Part shown: piece by piece, positions 36,258 to 44,020 of the stretch | How the letters are laid out: every line of letters starts with the position of its first letter | Position numbering within the stretch: the stretch's first letter is position 1 | NCBI GenBank assembly: GCA_036676295.1 | Contig: JAKFDE010000016.1 | Coordinates: 310,001-374,000, forward strand | Reading direction: 5' to 3' | Origin: UBA4416 sp036676295 | Lineage (GTDB): Bacteria > Bacteroidota > Bacteroidia > B-17B0 > Aurantibacillaceae | Length of the DNA: 64,000 nt | Position numbers and translations under genes: made by a program | The notes under the pieces: generated by a model | Told to the model about the DNA's origin: nothing | Seen by the model: the letters and a program-made list of their open reading frames with translations, nothing else | Databases searched by the model: none

Positions 36258-38675
36258 ATGGCAAAACAAACTCCTGCGGGTAAACAACCTGTTTTTACTG
36301 AATTGAAAAATACATTTCGTTTTTTTCCTTTTAAAAACCAAAAAGCTCCCATCATTGTTATTATTTTATTAGGGCTGATCTTTAACATTACCTCTTTAAA
36401 TAATGAGTATGCATTGGATGATGGAATTATCATTCATCAAAATGATCACGTAATTAAAGGTTTATCAGGTATCAAAGGCATTATGACCAAAGATGCTTAT
36501 GAGAGTTTTTACCGTCGTATGAATGCTACTGATCAATTAGCAGGGGGTCGTTACAGACCTTTATCGGTAGTAAGTTTTGCTATAGAGCAGGAATTTATTG
36601 GTGCTTATAAAACCGGATTATATCCTTCTAAAACCGATGCCACTAATTTTAACTGTTGGGATCTGAATGAAAATAATGTGAATGATCCGGAAGAAGATCT
36701 GAATAATGACGGGGTGTTTAATGAAGTAGACTGCCAGGTAAAAGGCGCTTCACTCAGACACTTTGTAAACATTATTACTTATATATTAGGCGTTATTTTG
36801 TTATTCTTATTCTTTAGAAACTATATTTTTAAAGACAATCATGATCTGGCCTTTTTAACAGCTTTGATCTTCTTAATGCACCCGATACACTCCGAAGCCA
36901 TTGCCAATGTGAAAAGCCGGGATGAGATCTTTTCATTGATATTTATCTCACTCACCTTCTTTTACTCCTTTAAATACATGGAGGACAAAAAAGTTAAAAC
37001 ACTGTTTTGGGCATCTTTCAATTTCTTGTTAGCCTTATTAGCAAAAGAGTACGCCGTAGTATTATTAGGCTTAATGCCGGTAGCATTATATGTATTCAGT
37101 AAATTGGATATTGATTTTAAAACGTATTTCAAATCACCTGAGTTTAAACAGATCGTTTATATAGGGGCAACTTTTATGGTATGTGCTATTTTGATGTTAT
37201 ACCTAAAACGTGATTTTGACATACATGCCAAGCCAGGACAAAAAGCCAGCACCGGATTTTGGTTATTTCCTTTTGTGTTTTTATTTGTGGGCGTATTTTT
37301 ATTGGGTGCCAACAAAAAGAAAGATTACATCACTTTAATGGGATGGCAGTTCTTTATCGTATTATTCTACTTAGGAATGCGTTTGGTAGCTGTAAAATTA
37401 AAACCGGGTGTACCTGATACGGAGATTTTAAATAACCCGTATTTATTAGCTACCGGCGAAGAGCGTTTCATGTCTAAAGCGTATGTATTATTAAAATACT
37501 TACAGCTTTGTATCTTCCCTTATAAATTATCTTCCGATTACTCTTACAATACTATTGAATACAGACACTTTACCTCTTGGGATTCTATCTTATCGATTGT
37601 TTTACATTTAGGTTTAGCTTATGCCGGTTTTAAATTAGTATTGAAAAAACACATCCTTGGTTTTGCCATTGCGGTGTATTTTGCCTTCTTATTAATGATC
37701 GGTAATATTTTAATGGACATTGGTGCAACCATGGGTGAACGTTTATTGTTCCACTCTACTATTGGTTTTGCCATTGCCTTTGCCTGGTTCATTTTAAAAG
37801 GTGTAGACAAATTACCTTCCTCAATGACTATCAAAACCAAACAAGTAGTTTTAATTAGCTTGTTAGGTGTTATGACTTTCTTGTACGGTTGCAAAGTTTG
37901 GGAACGCAACTGGGATTGGAAAAATGACATCACCTTATTCTTAAAAGATGTGGAAACCATGCCAAACTCTGTGTTAGTATTAGGTAATGCAGGAGCACGT
38001 TACATTGATTTATCTGATACTAAAACTTATGTATCAAATCCTTATGATACAACCTTGGTTCAGTTAAAAGATCTAAGCAAAAAAGAAGGTGAAGATACTG
38101 ATGGCATACTTGACAAAATGAGCCATGCTTTAAAACCAAAATTTGGTTCTATTGAAACATACCATGTTGACTCGGTAGATGCAGTTGCCTTTAAAAGAAA
38201 ACGTACGGCCTTTTTAGAAAAAGGATTAAAGTATTTAAAACATGCTATTGATCTTCATCCTCGTTACGTAAATGGCTATTTGAATTTAGGTTTAGGTAGT
38301 TACAAATTAGGAAGAGACAGAGATGCTTTATACTATTGGAAACATGCTGAGAAATTGTATCCAAACAATCCTTATTTGAAAAACTATTACATTGTGTTTT
38401 ATAACGACTTGTTAAACAGAGGTTACCAAAAAGCACAACGTGGCCAGTTAGATAGCGCTATTTACGAATTAAATAAAACTATTATTTTAGATAAATTAAA
38501 CCCGGAAGGTTGGTACAATTTAGGAGGTGCTTATTACCAAAAGAAAATGTATGACAAGGCAAAATCATGCTGGGAAGAATGTTTGAAGCTAAATCCAAAT
38601 CATCCTCAAGCTAAGGCAGGATTAGCAACCATCGTTGCGGTGCCTGTGCAGCCGGTAGTGATAAAAACAAATTAA
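36258..38675 (+). CDS. GT-C-fold membrane protein with TPR C-terminus
   Basis: An 805-residue protein. About 11 hydrophobic helices span residues 30-540, with the acidic first-loop pattern YALDDGIII typical of GT-C transferases such as the TMTC/PMT group. The C-terminal third holds TPRs (YVNGYLNLGLGSYKLGRD, then PEGWYNLGGAYYQKKMYDKA). An Asp/Asn-rich insert at about 133-158 (WDLNENNVNDPEEDLNNDG) resembles calcium-binding dockerin or EF loops and lies in the first extracytoplasmic loop. It probably transfers sugars from a lipid carrier to exported proteins or glycans; that is inferred from fold. Confidence 0.82.
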   Translation: MAKQTPAGKQPVFTELKNTFRFFPFKNQKAPIIVIILLGLIFNITSLNNEYALDDGIIIHQNDHVIKGLSGIKGIMTKDAYESFYRRMNATDQLAGGRYRPLSVVSFAIEQEFIGAYKTGLYPSKTDATNFNCWDLNENNVNDPEEDLNNDGVFNEVDCQVKGASLRHFVNIITYILGVILLFLFFRNYIFKDNHDLAFLTALIFLMHPIHSEAIANVKSRDEIFSLIFISLTFFYSFKYMEDKKVKTLFWASFNFLLALLAKEYAVVLLGLMPVALYVFSKLDIDFKTYFKSPEFKQIVYIGATFMVCAILMLYLKRDFDIHAKPGQKASTGFWLFPFVFLFVGVFLLGANKKKDYITLMGWQFFIVLFYLGMRLVAVKLKPGVPDTEILNNPYLLATGEERFMSKAYVLLKYLQLCIFPYKLSSDYSYNTIEYRHFTSWDSILSIVLHLGLAYAGFKLVLKKHILGFAIAVYFAFLLMIGNILMDIGATMGERLLFHSTIGFAIAFAWFILKGVDKLPSSMTIKTKQVVLISLLGVMTFLYGCKVWERNWDWKNDITLFLKDVETMPNSVLVLGNAGARYIDLSDTKTYVSNPYDTTLVQLKDLSKKEGEDTDGILDKMSHALKPKFGSIETYHVDSVDAVAFKRKRTAFLEKGLKYLKHAIDLHPRYVNGYLNLGLGSYKLGRDRDALYYWKHAEKLYPNNPYLKNYYIVFYNDLLNRGYQKAQRGQLDSAIYELNKTIILDKLNPEGWYNLGGAYYQKKMYDKAKSCWEECLKLNPNHPQAKAGLATIVAVPVQPVVIKTN

Positions 38676-38694
38676 TTTTTTAATCGTATCTATA

Positions 38695-38724
38695 AAAGAG
38701 CCTTCAGTATTGAAGGCTCTTTTT
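38695..38724 (+). terminator. Rho-independent terminator
   Basis: A perfect 12-base-pair stem (AAAGAGCCTTCA with its complement), GTAT loop, and following TTTTTA. It ends the GT-C/TPR gene and marks the last native element before the accessory segment. Confidence 0.9.
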
Positions 38725-38782
38725 ATTTAGAAATAAGTACATTTGAAAAAACAAAAGGATGAAAGATTAGTTCTATAAGTAA

Positions 38783-38791
38783 GTTAGCGGT
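38783..38791 (+). repeat. Left inverted repeat GTTAGCGGT of the accessory segment
   Basis: GTTAGCGGT here is the exact reverse complement of ACCGCTAAC at 42712-42720. It lies 34 bases before the start of the PIN-domain gene. In an integron cassette, the bases just after the G of the G/TT cut site belong to the cassette and match its own attC end; this placement fits that. Confidence 0.6.
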
Positions 38792-38824
38792 CATGCTCAA
38801 CCCAGACATAGAATTTAATAAGTA

Positions 38825-41800
38825 ATGATTTACCTCACTTTAGATAGCGACATTTGGTTGAACTCCCTTAAAGAAAGCGGAGAGGAAAATAATTTTATTG
38901 ATTCATTGGAATACTGGATTGAAAATGGGTATATAAAAATATTGCTTCCCGAAAATGTAATTGATGAGTGGAAAAGAAACCGTGATAAGAAAAAGCAAAC
39001 TCTTGTAAATGATTGGAAAGCATTTTTCAATAGAGCTAAGAAAGTTTTTTCTGCTGATGTAGTAAAAGAGCTAATGACACCAGACAACCTTAATGAAATG
39101 GTTGAAAAGCAACTCAAAAGAGTTGAAGTGATTTTTGATAGCTACGCTATCAAAATTCCTATTACAAATGAATTCAAATTAAAAGCGACAGAGTTAGCTG
39201 AACAGAAAAAAGCACCGTTTGGCCAAAAGAATAGTATTGGCGATGCTTACATTTTCCTTAGCATAACTGATTATATTTCATCAAACGATCTCCTCGATTG
39301 TGTTTTTGTAACCAACAACTATACAGATTTCAGTCACAAAGATGATTCAAGTAAAATTCATCCTGATTTAGAGCCTGAATTCACTAAACTGAAAATCGGA
39401 TATTACATTGACCTAAGAAGATTTTTTCATGACTACTCATCTCATCTTCCAGATGCTTCAGAATACAAAAAGTTGAAAGCACTCAAAGAAGAAGATAAAA
39501 AACTTGCAAGTGCAGTTTTAAATCCTCAAACACTGGAGAACTTAACAGGACTAAGAGATTCTTACATTGAAAACATTAATCACTTAGACCTAATTTTCAA
39601 AACCACGAGCCCGACAAAGGAGCAAGTTCTTTTTGCATTAGGACTCGTTGATTCTGATGAAAGCTACAAGCAATACTTTTTCAAAAAAGTTGAGAGCAGT
39701 GTTTGGTTCAAAATACTAAGAGAGAGAGGAGAATTTAATCCTGCGAACAATCCTGCTCCAATTCAAGTAAACGAAGGATTTCAAATTACTTTTTGGGAGC
39801 CACTTATTTACCTTGAAAAACTTTCATTTCAAATCAAGAATGGACAATCCCTTGAACTCATTGATGAAATAATTTCAATCATCAACAACGTTTCTCAAAA
39901 CCCCGTTGACAATTACAGAACCTGGTATTCATTTATTAAGATATTGACGAACCTTCCTAAAGAAAAAATCCCTTTTGAGACATTAAACTTCATTCCAACT
40001 TGGCTCAAAGGAAGTTTTGATACAATGATTCAGAGTTCAGAGATATGTGAGAATCTACTCCCAAAATTTCTCTCTGAAAACCCGACAGCAGATGACATTC
40101 AAAAAGCAGAATTGATTCTAAAATATCTTTTCACTATTGAGAAAGTTGAAGTTGCTAAAGAAGGTGTGTTAGGGATTGATTCTGAAAGCTACCGTTCAAG
40201 AATTTATATGCACTATTTAACGGATGTTTTAATTGATAAAAAACTCACTGCAAAAATTGTTACTTATTGTTCAGATAGTATCATTACTGACTTAGCAGAA
40301 AAAATCAAAACACTAAGATTTGATTTCCCAAGAGGTATTAACTTTTCACTCAAAATAAAAGACAAGAATTACTACTGCAAAGCTGAGATTGAAACCGAAA
40401 ACTTGAACATTGAAATTTCAGAAAAAGAAAATGGTGAAAAAATAATTGGAAGAAAAACCATAGAGAAGTTTGAAAATCTTACTGACGAGCAAGTGACAAC
40501 TTTCTTCATTGCTTTTCTGAAAGAGTTGGGGTTGGAATATGAAGGACACAAAGACGACGAGTTTGATATTGAAATTCTGACAAACGCTTTATCAAATGGC
40601 TCATACTATACTTTCTCGGATGATAAAATAAGTAAATTAAATGACCGCTACCATCACGGAGATAAAGTTATTGAAGTGTTCTCATTAATTTTCAGGGACC
40701 TTCTTAACGACAAAGTAAAACAGAATGCAGATGCAGGCATTGCACTTTTAAAGTTGTTTGCTTTTGAAAGGAAATACCAATTACCATTCTTTCTTAGAGT
40801 TGTCCTGTTTGTAATCGGAGAGAATTGGGAAGAATGTAAAAAAATGTTTTGGGAAATTGTAAAAGACAATGACCCAATGCTACTTTTTTCAAACCACAGT
40901 TTTGACAAAGACCTTTACGAACTGCTCAATAAAAATCAAATGTTGTTGACCCATGAGGAAATCACAGCACTTCAAAAAATAATTGACTTAGGTCCTCTGG
41001 ATAAAAGAAAAGATAGAGACCCAAAGTATAAAGACTATTGGCAGTTGCGTTGGTATTCTGCTTTAAGAAATATTGCTCCGTTCAAAGACAGCTACGAAAA
41101 ACTTTCACAAGCAGAAAACTTAACTAATGAACACTTTGAAAATTTGGGTGTGATAAGAACAAGGGTTGGTTCGGTTTCTCCTTTCAGTGTAGAAGAAATA
41201 CTTCAAAAAAGCAATCAAGAAATTGTAAAGTTTATTCATAGCTTCAAACCAAAAGACCGTTGGGAAGAACCAACCATTGACGGACTATCGAACTCATTAA
41301 GTGCAGCTGTTCAAAACGAGCCACAAAAATTTTCTGATGAGATTGACCTTTACAAAGATGTCCCTTACATCTATGCTTATCATATCGCCAATGGCTTTAG
41401 AGAAGCATGGAAAAATAAAATGTCATTCAATTGGGAAAAGGTTTTGAATTTCTACAAAGAGTATATATCAAACGAAAAATTTACATCAGGGCAGTTCCGT
41501 TTGGAAAATGATGGATGGGGAGCAACAGCAGATTGGGTTACAGGTTCTGTTGGAAATCTTTTGACTGATGGAATGCAATCAGACAGCAACGCATTTGATT
41601 TATCACTTCTACCAATTGCAAAGGATATTCTTGAAATCATTGTTCCAAGATTAAAGCCAGTAGAAGATTTTAAGCAAACGAATATGGACTATCCAACCTA
41701 CTCGTTGAACTCTACTGCTGGTAAAACTCTTAGAACTTTGCTTGACTATTCACTTAGGAGAGCAAGAAACTTAGATGTAGAAGATAATTTACCAAAGTGG

Positions 41801-42703
41801 GAAAAAGAGGTAAAAGATTTGTTGGAGGAAACTTTTAAGAAAGGAATAATTGACGGTTACATTCTTACTGGTTGGTATTTCCAACAGTTTTATTTCTTAG
41901 ACAAAGATTGGATAACCAATAAAGTAAAAGAGTATTATAAACTTGAAGATGAAGAGTGGCTTGCTTTTCTGAGTGGATTTGCCTTTGGCAATCCACCATT
42001 CAACAAAGACATCTATCTGTTATTTTACCCTCACTATGAAAGAGCAATTAAGAATGACATTCAGATAAAAAGTTTTTACGACCATGGTATTATCAGACAC
42101 ATTGTTGCTTTTTACTTTTGGGGTTTTGAAGATTTGCAAACAGATGGCTTGATTACAATGCTTTTCAATAAGGGAAATCACACAAGTATTCTTGAAGTTG
42201 TAAATTTTGTTTGGAGGCAAGAAGGTTATTTGAAAAGTTTGAATCGTGGTGAAGCAAAAAACTTTGAAGAAATAATTTTCAATTTGTGGAACTACCTAGC
42301 TAAGAAGTATGACAATGCTACTGGCGAAGAAGAACAAAAGGTTTTAGCAGGACTTTCAAATCTTCTTGTTTTTGTTCCTGAGCTAAACGATACTTATACA
42401 AATTTGATTTTGAAATCAAGTGGTATTACCGATAAACATTTTCACTCTCATTACCTCATTGAAAATCTTATCAACCTTAAAGACCGAGGGAATCCAAATG
42501 AATCTGCTAAACATGTCGGAGTGATTTTGAACTCAATACAATTTGCTCCTTATTTTTCTTCGATTGACAATAAACACATTATTGACTTAGTAGTGTTTCT
42601 TTACGAGAACGATCAAAAACATATTGCAGATGAATTCTGCAACAAGATGGCAAAACAGGGCCATGAATTTCTTATTGGGATACATAACAAATACAAGGGA
42701 TGA
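38825..42703 (+). CDS. PIN-like nuclease domain fused to a giant helical-repeat region; candidate defence protein
   Basis: A 1292-residue protein. Residues 1-205 look like a PIN-type RNase domain of the PIN_12/DUF4935 kind: Asp7/Asp9 in LTLDSDIW, Glu48 in VIDEWKR, Asp140 in IGDAYIF, and Asp168 in TNNYTDF. From about 215 to the end it is helical, with no signal peptide and no membrane helix. A C-terminal stretch (LNSTAGKTLRTLLDYSLRRA near 960, then LDKDWI, then YPHYERAI) resembles, from memory, the C-terminal arrays of large STAND-type antiviral proteins. No Walker A/B pair is present. The gene is single, accessory in context, and has foreign-looking codon use. An abortive RNA-cutting effector triggered through the repeat is a reasonable guess, not shown. 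Confidence 0.8.
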   Translation: MIYLTLDSDIWLNSLKESGEENNFIDSLEYWIENGYIKILLPENVIDEWKRNRDKKKQTLVNDWKAFFNRAKKVFSADVVKELMTPDNLNEMVEKQLKRVEVIFDSYAIKIPITNEFKLKATELAEQKKAPFGQKNSIGDAYIFLSITDYISSNDLLDCVFVTNNYTDFSHKDDSSKIHPDLEPEFTKLKIGYYIDLRRFFHDYSSHLPDASEYKKLKALKEEDKKLASAVLNPQTLENLTGLRDSYIENINHLDLIFKTTSPTKEQVLFALGLVDSDESYKQYFFKKVESSVWFKILRERGEFNPANNPAPIQVNEGFQITFWEPLIYLEKLSFQIKNGQSLELIDEIISIINNVSQNPVDNYRTWYSFIKILTNLPKEKIPFETLNFIPTWLKGSFDTMIQSSEICENLLPKFLSENPTADDIQKAELILKYLFTIEKVEVAKEGVLGIDSESYRSRIYMHYLTDVLIDKKLTAKIVTYCSDSIITDLAEKIKTLRFDFPRGINFSLKIKDKNYYCKAEIETENLNIEISEKENGEKIIGRKTIEKFENLTDEQVTTFFIAFLKELGLEYEGHKDDEFDIEILTNALSNGSYYTFSDDKISKLNDRYHHGDKVIEVFSLIFRDLLNDKVKQNADAGIALLKLFAFERKYQLPFFLRVVLFVIGENWEECKKMFWEIVKDNDPMLLFSNHSFDKDLYELLNKNQMLLTHEEITALQKIIDLGPLDKRKDRDPKYKDYWQLRWYSALRNIAPFKDSYEKLSQAENLTNEHFENLGVIRTRVGSVSPFSVEEILQKSNQEIVKFIHSFKPKDRWEEPTIDGLSNSLSAAVQNEPQKFSDEIDLYKDVPYIYAYHIANGFREAWKNKMSFNWEKVLNFYKEYISNEKFTSGQFRLENDGWGATADWVTGSVGNLLTDGMQSDSNAFDLSLLPIAKDILEIIVPRLKPVEDFKQTNMDYPTYSLNSTAGKTLRTLLDYSLRRARNLDVEDNLPKWEKEVKDLLEETFKKGIIDGYILTGWYFQQFYFLDKDWITNKVKEYYKLEDEEWLAFLSGFAFGNPPFNKDIYLLFYPHYERAIKNDIQIKSFYDHGIIRHIVAFYFWGFEDLQTDGLITMLFNKGNHTSILEVVNFVWRQEGYLKSLNRGEAKNFEEIIFNLWNYLAKKYDNATGEEEQKVLAGLSNLLVFVPELNDTYTNLILKSSGITDKHFHSHYLIENLINLKDRGNPNESAKHVGVILNSIQFAPYFSSIDNKHIIDLVVFLYENDQKHIADEFCNKMAKQGHEFLIGIHNKYKG

Positions 42704-42711
42704 AAGCACGA

Positions 42712-42720
42712 ACCGCTAAC
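42712..42720 (-). repeat. Right inverted repeat ACCGCTAAC of the accessory segment
   Basis: Exact reverse complement of the left repeat, nine bases after the stop of the PIN-domain gene. It starts a stretch CCGCTAACAGCACC that I associate with ends of gene cassettes in environmental Bacteroidota contigs. Confidence 0.6.
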
Positions 42721-42752
42721 AGCACCTACCAGTAATGCGGACGGACAATAAA

Positions 42753-42766
42753 GCTTTTGCAAAAGC
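42753..42766. repeat. Perfect 14-base palindrome GCTTTTGCAAAAGC
   Basis: A perfect palindrome inside the gap after the PIN-domain gene, followed by the related GCGGCTTTGCTTTGCAAA. It could be the folded central part of an attC-like site. The remaining gap up to 42999 holds only the candidate promoter of the next gene. Confidence 0.6.
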
Positions 42767-42879
42767 GGCTTTGCTTTGCAAATTCCTACGGAGTTAAAGG
42801 AAATAAAAGGAAAATTGAATAATATCATCTATAAGTACGGCAAACAATTATACCCTGCCGACTGATAATAATCATCATG

Positions 42880-42911
42880 TTGCTAATCCCCACAAAAACA
42901 TTGTATCTTTA
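42880..42911 (+). promoter_or_regulatory. Candidate promoter of the T9SS protein gene (TTG-N21-TATCTTTA)
   Basis: TTG at 42880-42882 and TATCTTTA at 42904-42911 are 21 bases apart, one base off the -7 consensus. The start codon lies 88 bases further on. This marks the likely boundary where native sequence resumes after the accessory segment. Confidence 0.4.
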
Positions 42912-42999
42912 ATTAAGCTTTGATTAAAATAGTGTAAATCAGAAAACACATAAAAAACGGAGCGCCCTTCAATATTAAAACAATGTAATACTAAGAAAC

Positions 43000-43962
43000 A
43001 TGAAAAAAACTTTACTTATTTTATCTGCATTATCATTGTTTGTTACAATGAACGTTAATGCTCAGATCATTAATCCCGGATTTGAAACCTGGACAACGGA
43101 TATGCTGGTGCCCTCGGCCATGAACCCCAACAGTGGCAATGACACTTACGGCTGGTGGGACTTTAATTACTTTAACAGCTCATTGGTTGGAAGCAGCCCT
43201 ATATCAGTTACCAGATGTACTGATACAGTGCGTACCGGAAATTATTCTGTACGATTACAAACTAAAGTGTACACACCAACTTCCTGGAACATTTATAAAA
43301 GCTGGGGCATTCCATTTATTGGCCACGAGTATAACGATACGTTAGGTATTTTATTTGATGGTAAAGTAAATGTGAGTAACCAAACCTATAAGCCGGGGAT
43401 TCCTTGCACTCAAAGTTTAACACAATATAAATTCTACTACCAATATAAACCAACAGGAATTGATACCGCTGAATGCCGTGTGGCTTTATTAAGCGCGGGC
43501 TCACTTGTAGCAGGAGGAAGATTTAAAACAAATGTAGCCACAGGAAGTTCAGGCTGGCAACAAGCTGTGATTAATTTCACTTATGTAAGCGGAGCAACTC
43601 CTGATACCTTATTAATATTATATAGTTCTTCATCATTGGATCGTGCTCCTAAAGCCGGCAGCATTTTATGGATCGATGATGTAAGTGTATCGAGTCCTAC
43701 AGGTGTTGAAGAAATGTTGGGAGAAGAAAATACCGCAACGATCTTCCCAAACCCTTCAAACGGTATTTTTTCAATACAACATCAAAGCACCAAACCACTA
43801 ACTATTCAAATTTTTAATTTGTTGGGAGAAAAAATTTATTCCACTACTAACACGATTAAAACCACAAGCGATATTGACATGTCTCATGCTCCAAAAGGAG
43901 TTTACTTTGTGGAAATTTATGACGGAGAAAAAAGTCGTACCCAAAAAATTGTTGTTCAATAG
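43000..43962 (+). CDS. Secreted T9SS-sorted protein, PCMD/carbohydrate-binding-like
   Basis: A 320-residue exported protein: signal peptide (cut near VNAQI), then NPGFETWTTD, an opening common in beta-sandwich surface proteins. A jelly-roll-like body contains TDTVRTGNYSVRLQT and a final GSILWIDDVSVS. The sorting domain runs from about 245 (IFPNPSNGIF, IFNLLGEKIYS, GVYFVEIYDGEK, KIVVQ). The DDVSVS strand and N-terminal pattern suggest a carbohydrate-binding type fold. Binding partner unknown. Confidence 0.85.
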   Translation: MKKTLLILSALSLFVTMNVNAQIINPGFETWTTDMLVPSAMNPNSGNDTYGWWDFNYFNSSLVGSSPISVTRCTDTVRTGNYSVRLQTKVYTPTSWNIYKSWGIPFIGHEYNDTLGILFDGKVNVSNQTYKPGIPCTQSLTQYKFYYQYKPTGIDTAECRVALLSAGSLVAGGRFKTNVATGSSGWQQAVINFTYVSGATPDTLLILYSSSSLDRAPKAGSILWIDDVSVSSPTGVEEMLGEENTATIFPNPSNGIFSIQHQSTKPLTIQIFNLLGEKIYSTTNTIKTTSDIDMSHAPKGVYFVEIYDGEKSRTQKIVVQ

Positions 43963-43984
43963 CTAACAAACAAATTTAGGATAA

Positions 43985-44019
43985 CAAAAAAAGAGCCGCT
44001 AGTTAGCGGCTCTTTTAAT
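43985..44019. terminator. Bidirectional terminator between convergent genes
   Basis: A perfect 13-base-pair stem (AAAAGAGCCGCTA with its complement) around a GT loop, with A and T tracts on both sides. It can end both the T9SS gene on the plus strand and the CAP/OmpA gene on the minus strand. Confidence 0.9.
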
Positions 44020-44020
44020 T

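Larger units (their letters stand above)
38783..42799 (+). mobile_element. Possible single integron-like gene cassette
   Basis: The segment holds one promoterless-looking gene (38825-42703) between inverted 9-mers, followed by a palindrome-rich stretch. It lies between a perfect terminator and the promoter of a native T9SS gene. Leucine codons in the gene are mixed (CTT, TTG and CTC common), where neighbours mostly use TTA. The right end is uncertain: GTTAAAG at 42793-42799 is only a guess for the last core site. No integrase is in the window and no canonical complete attC can be drawn, so the call is tentative. Confidence 0.4.

Noticed and set aside
41700..41760. GKT in the PIN-domain protein as a Walker A motif
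   Set aside because: The context SLNSTAGKTLRT lacks the GxxxxGK[ST] spacing and no Walker B follows, so it is not a P-loop.
42704..42999. A complete canonical attC site
   Set aside because: The left core and a palindrome are visible, but a matching L' and final GTTRRRY core cannot be placed with confidence, so only a cassette-like boundary is claimed.
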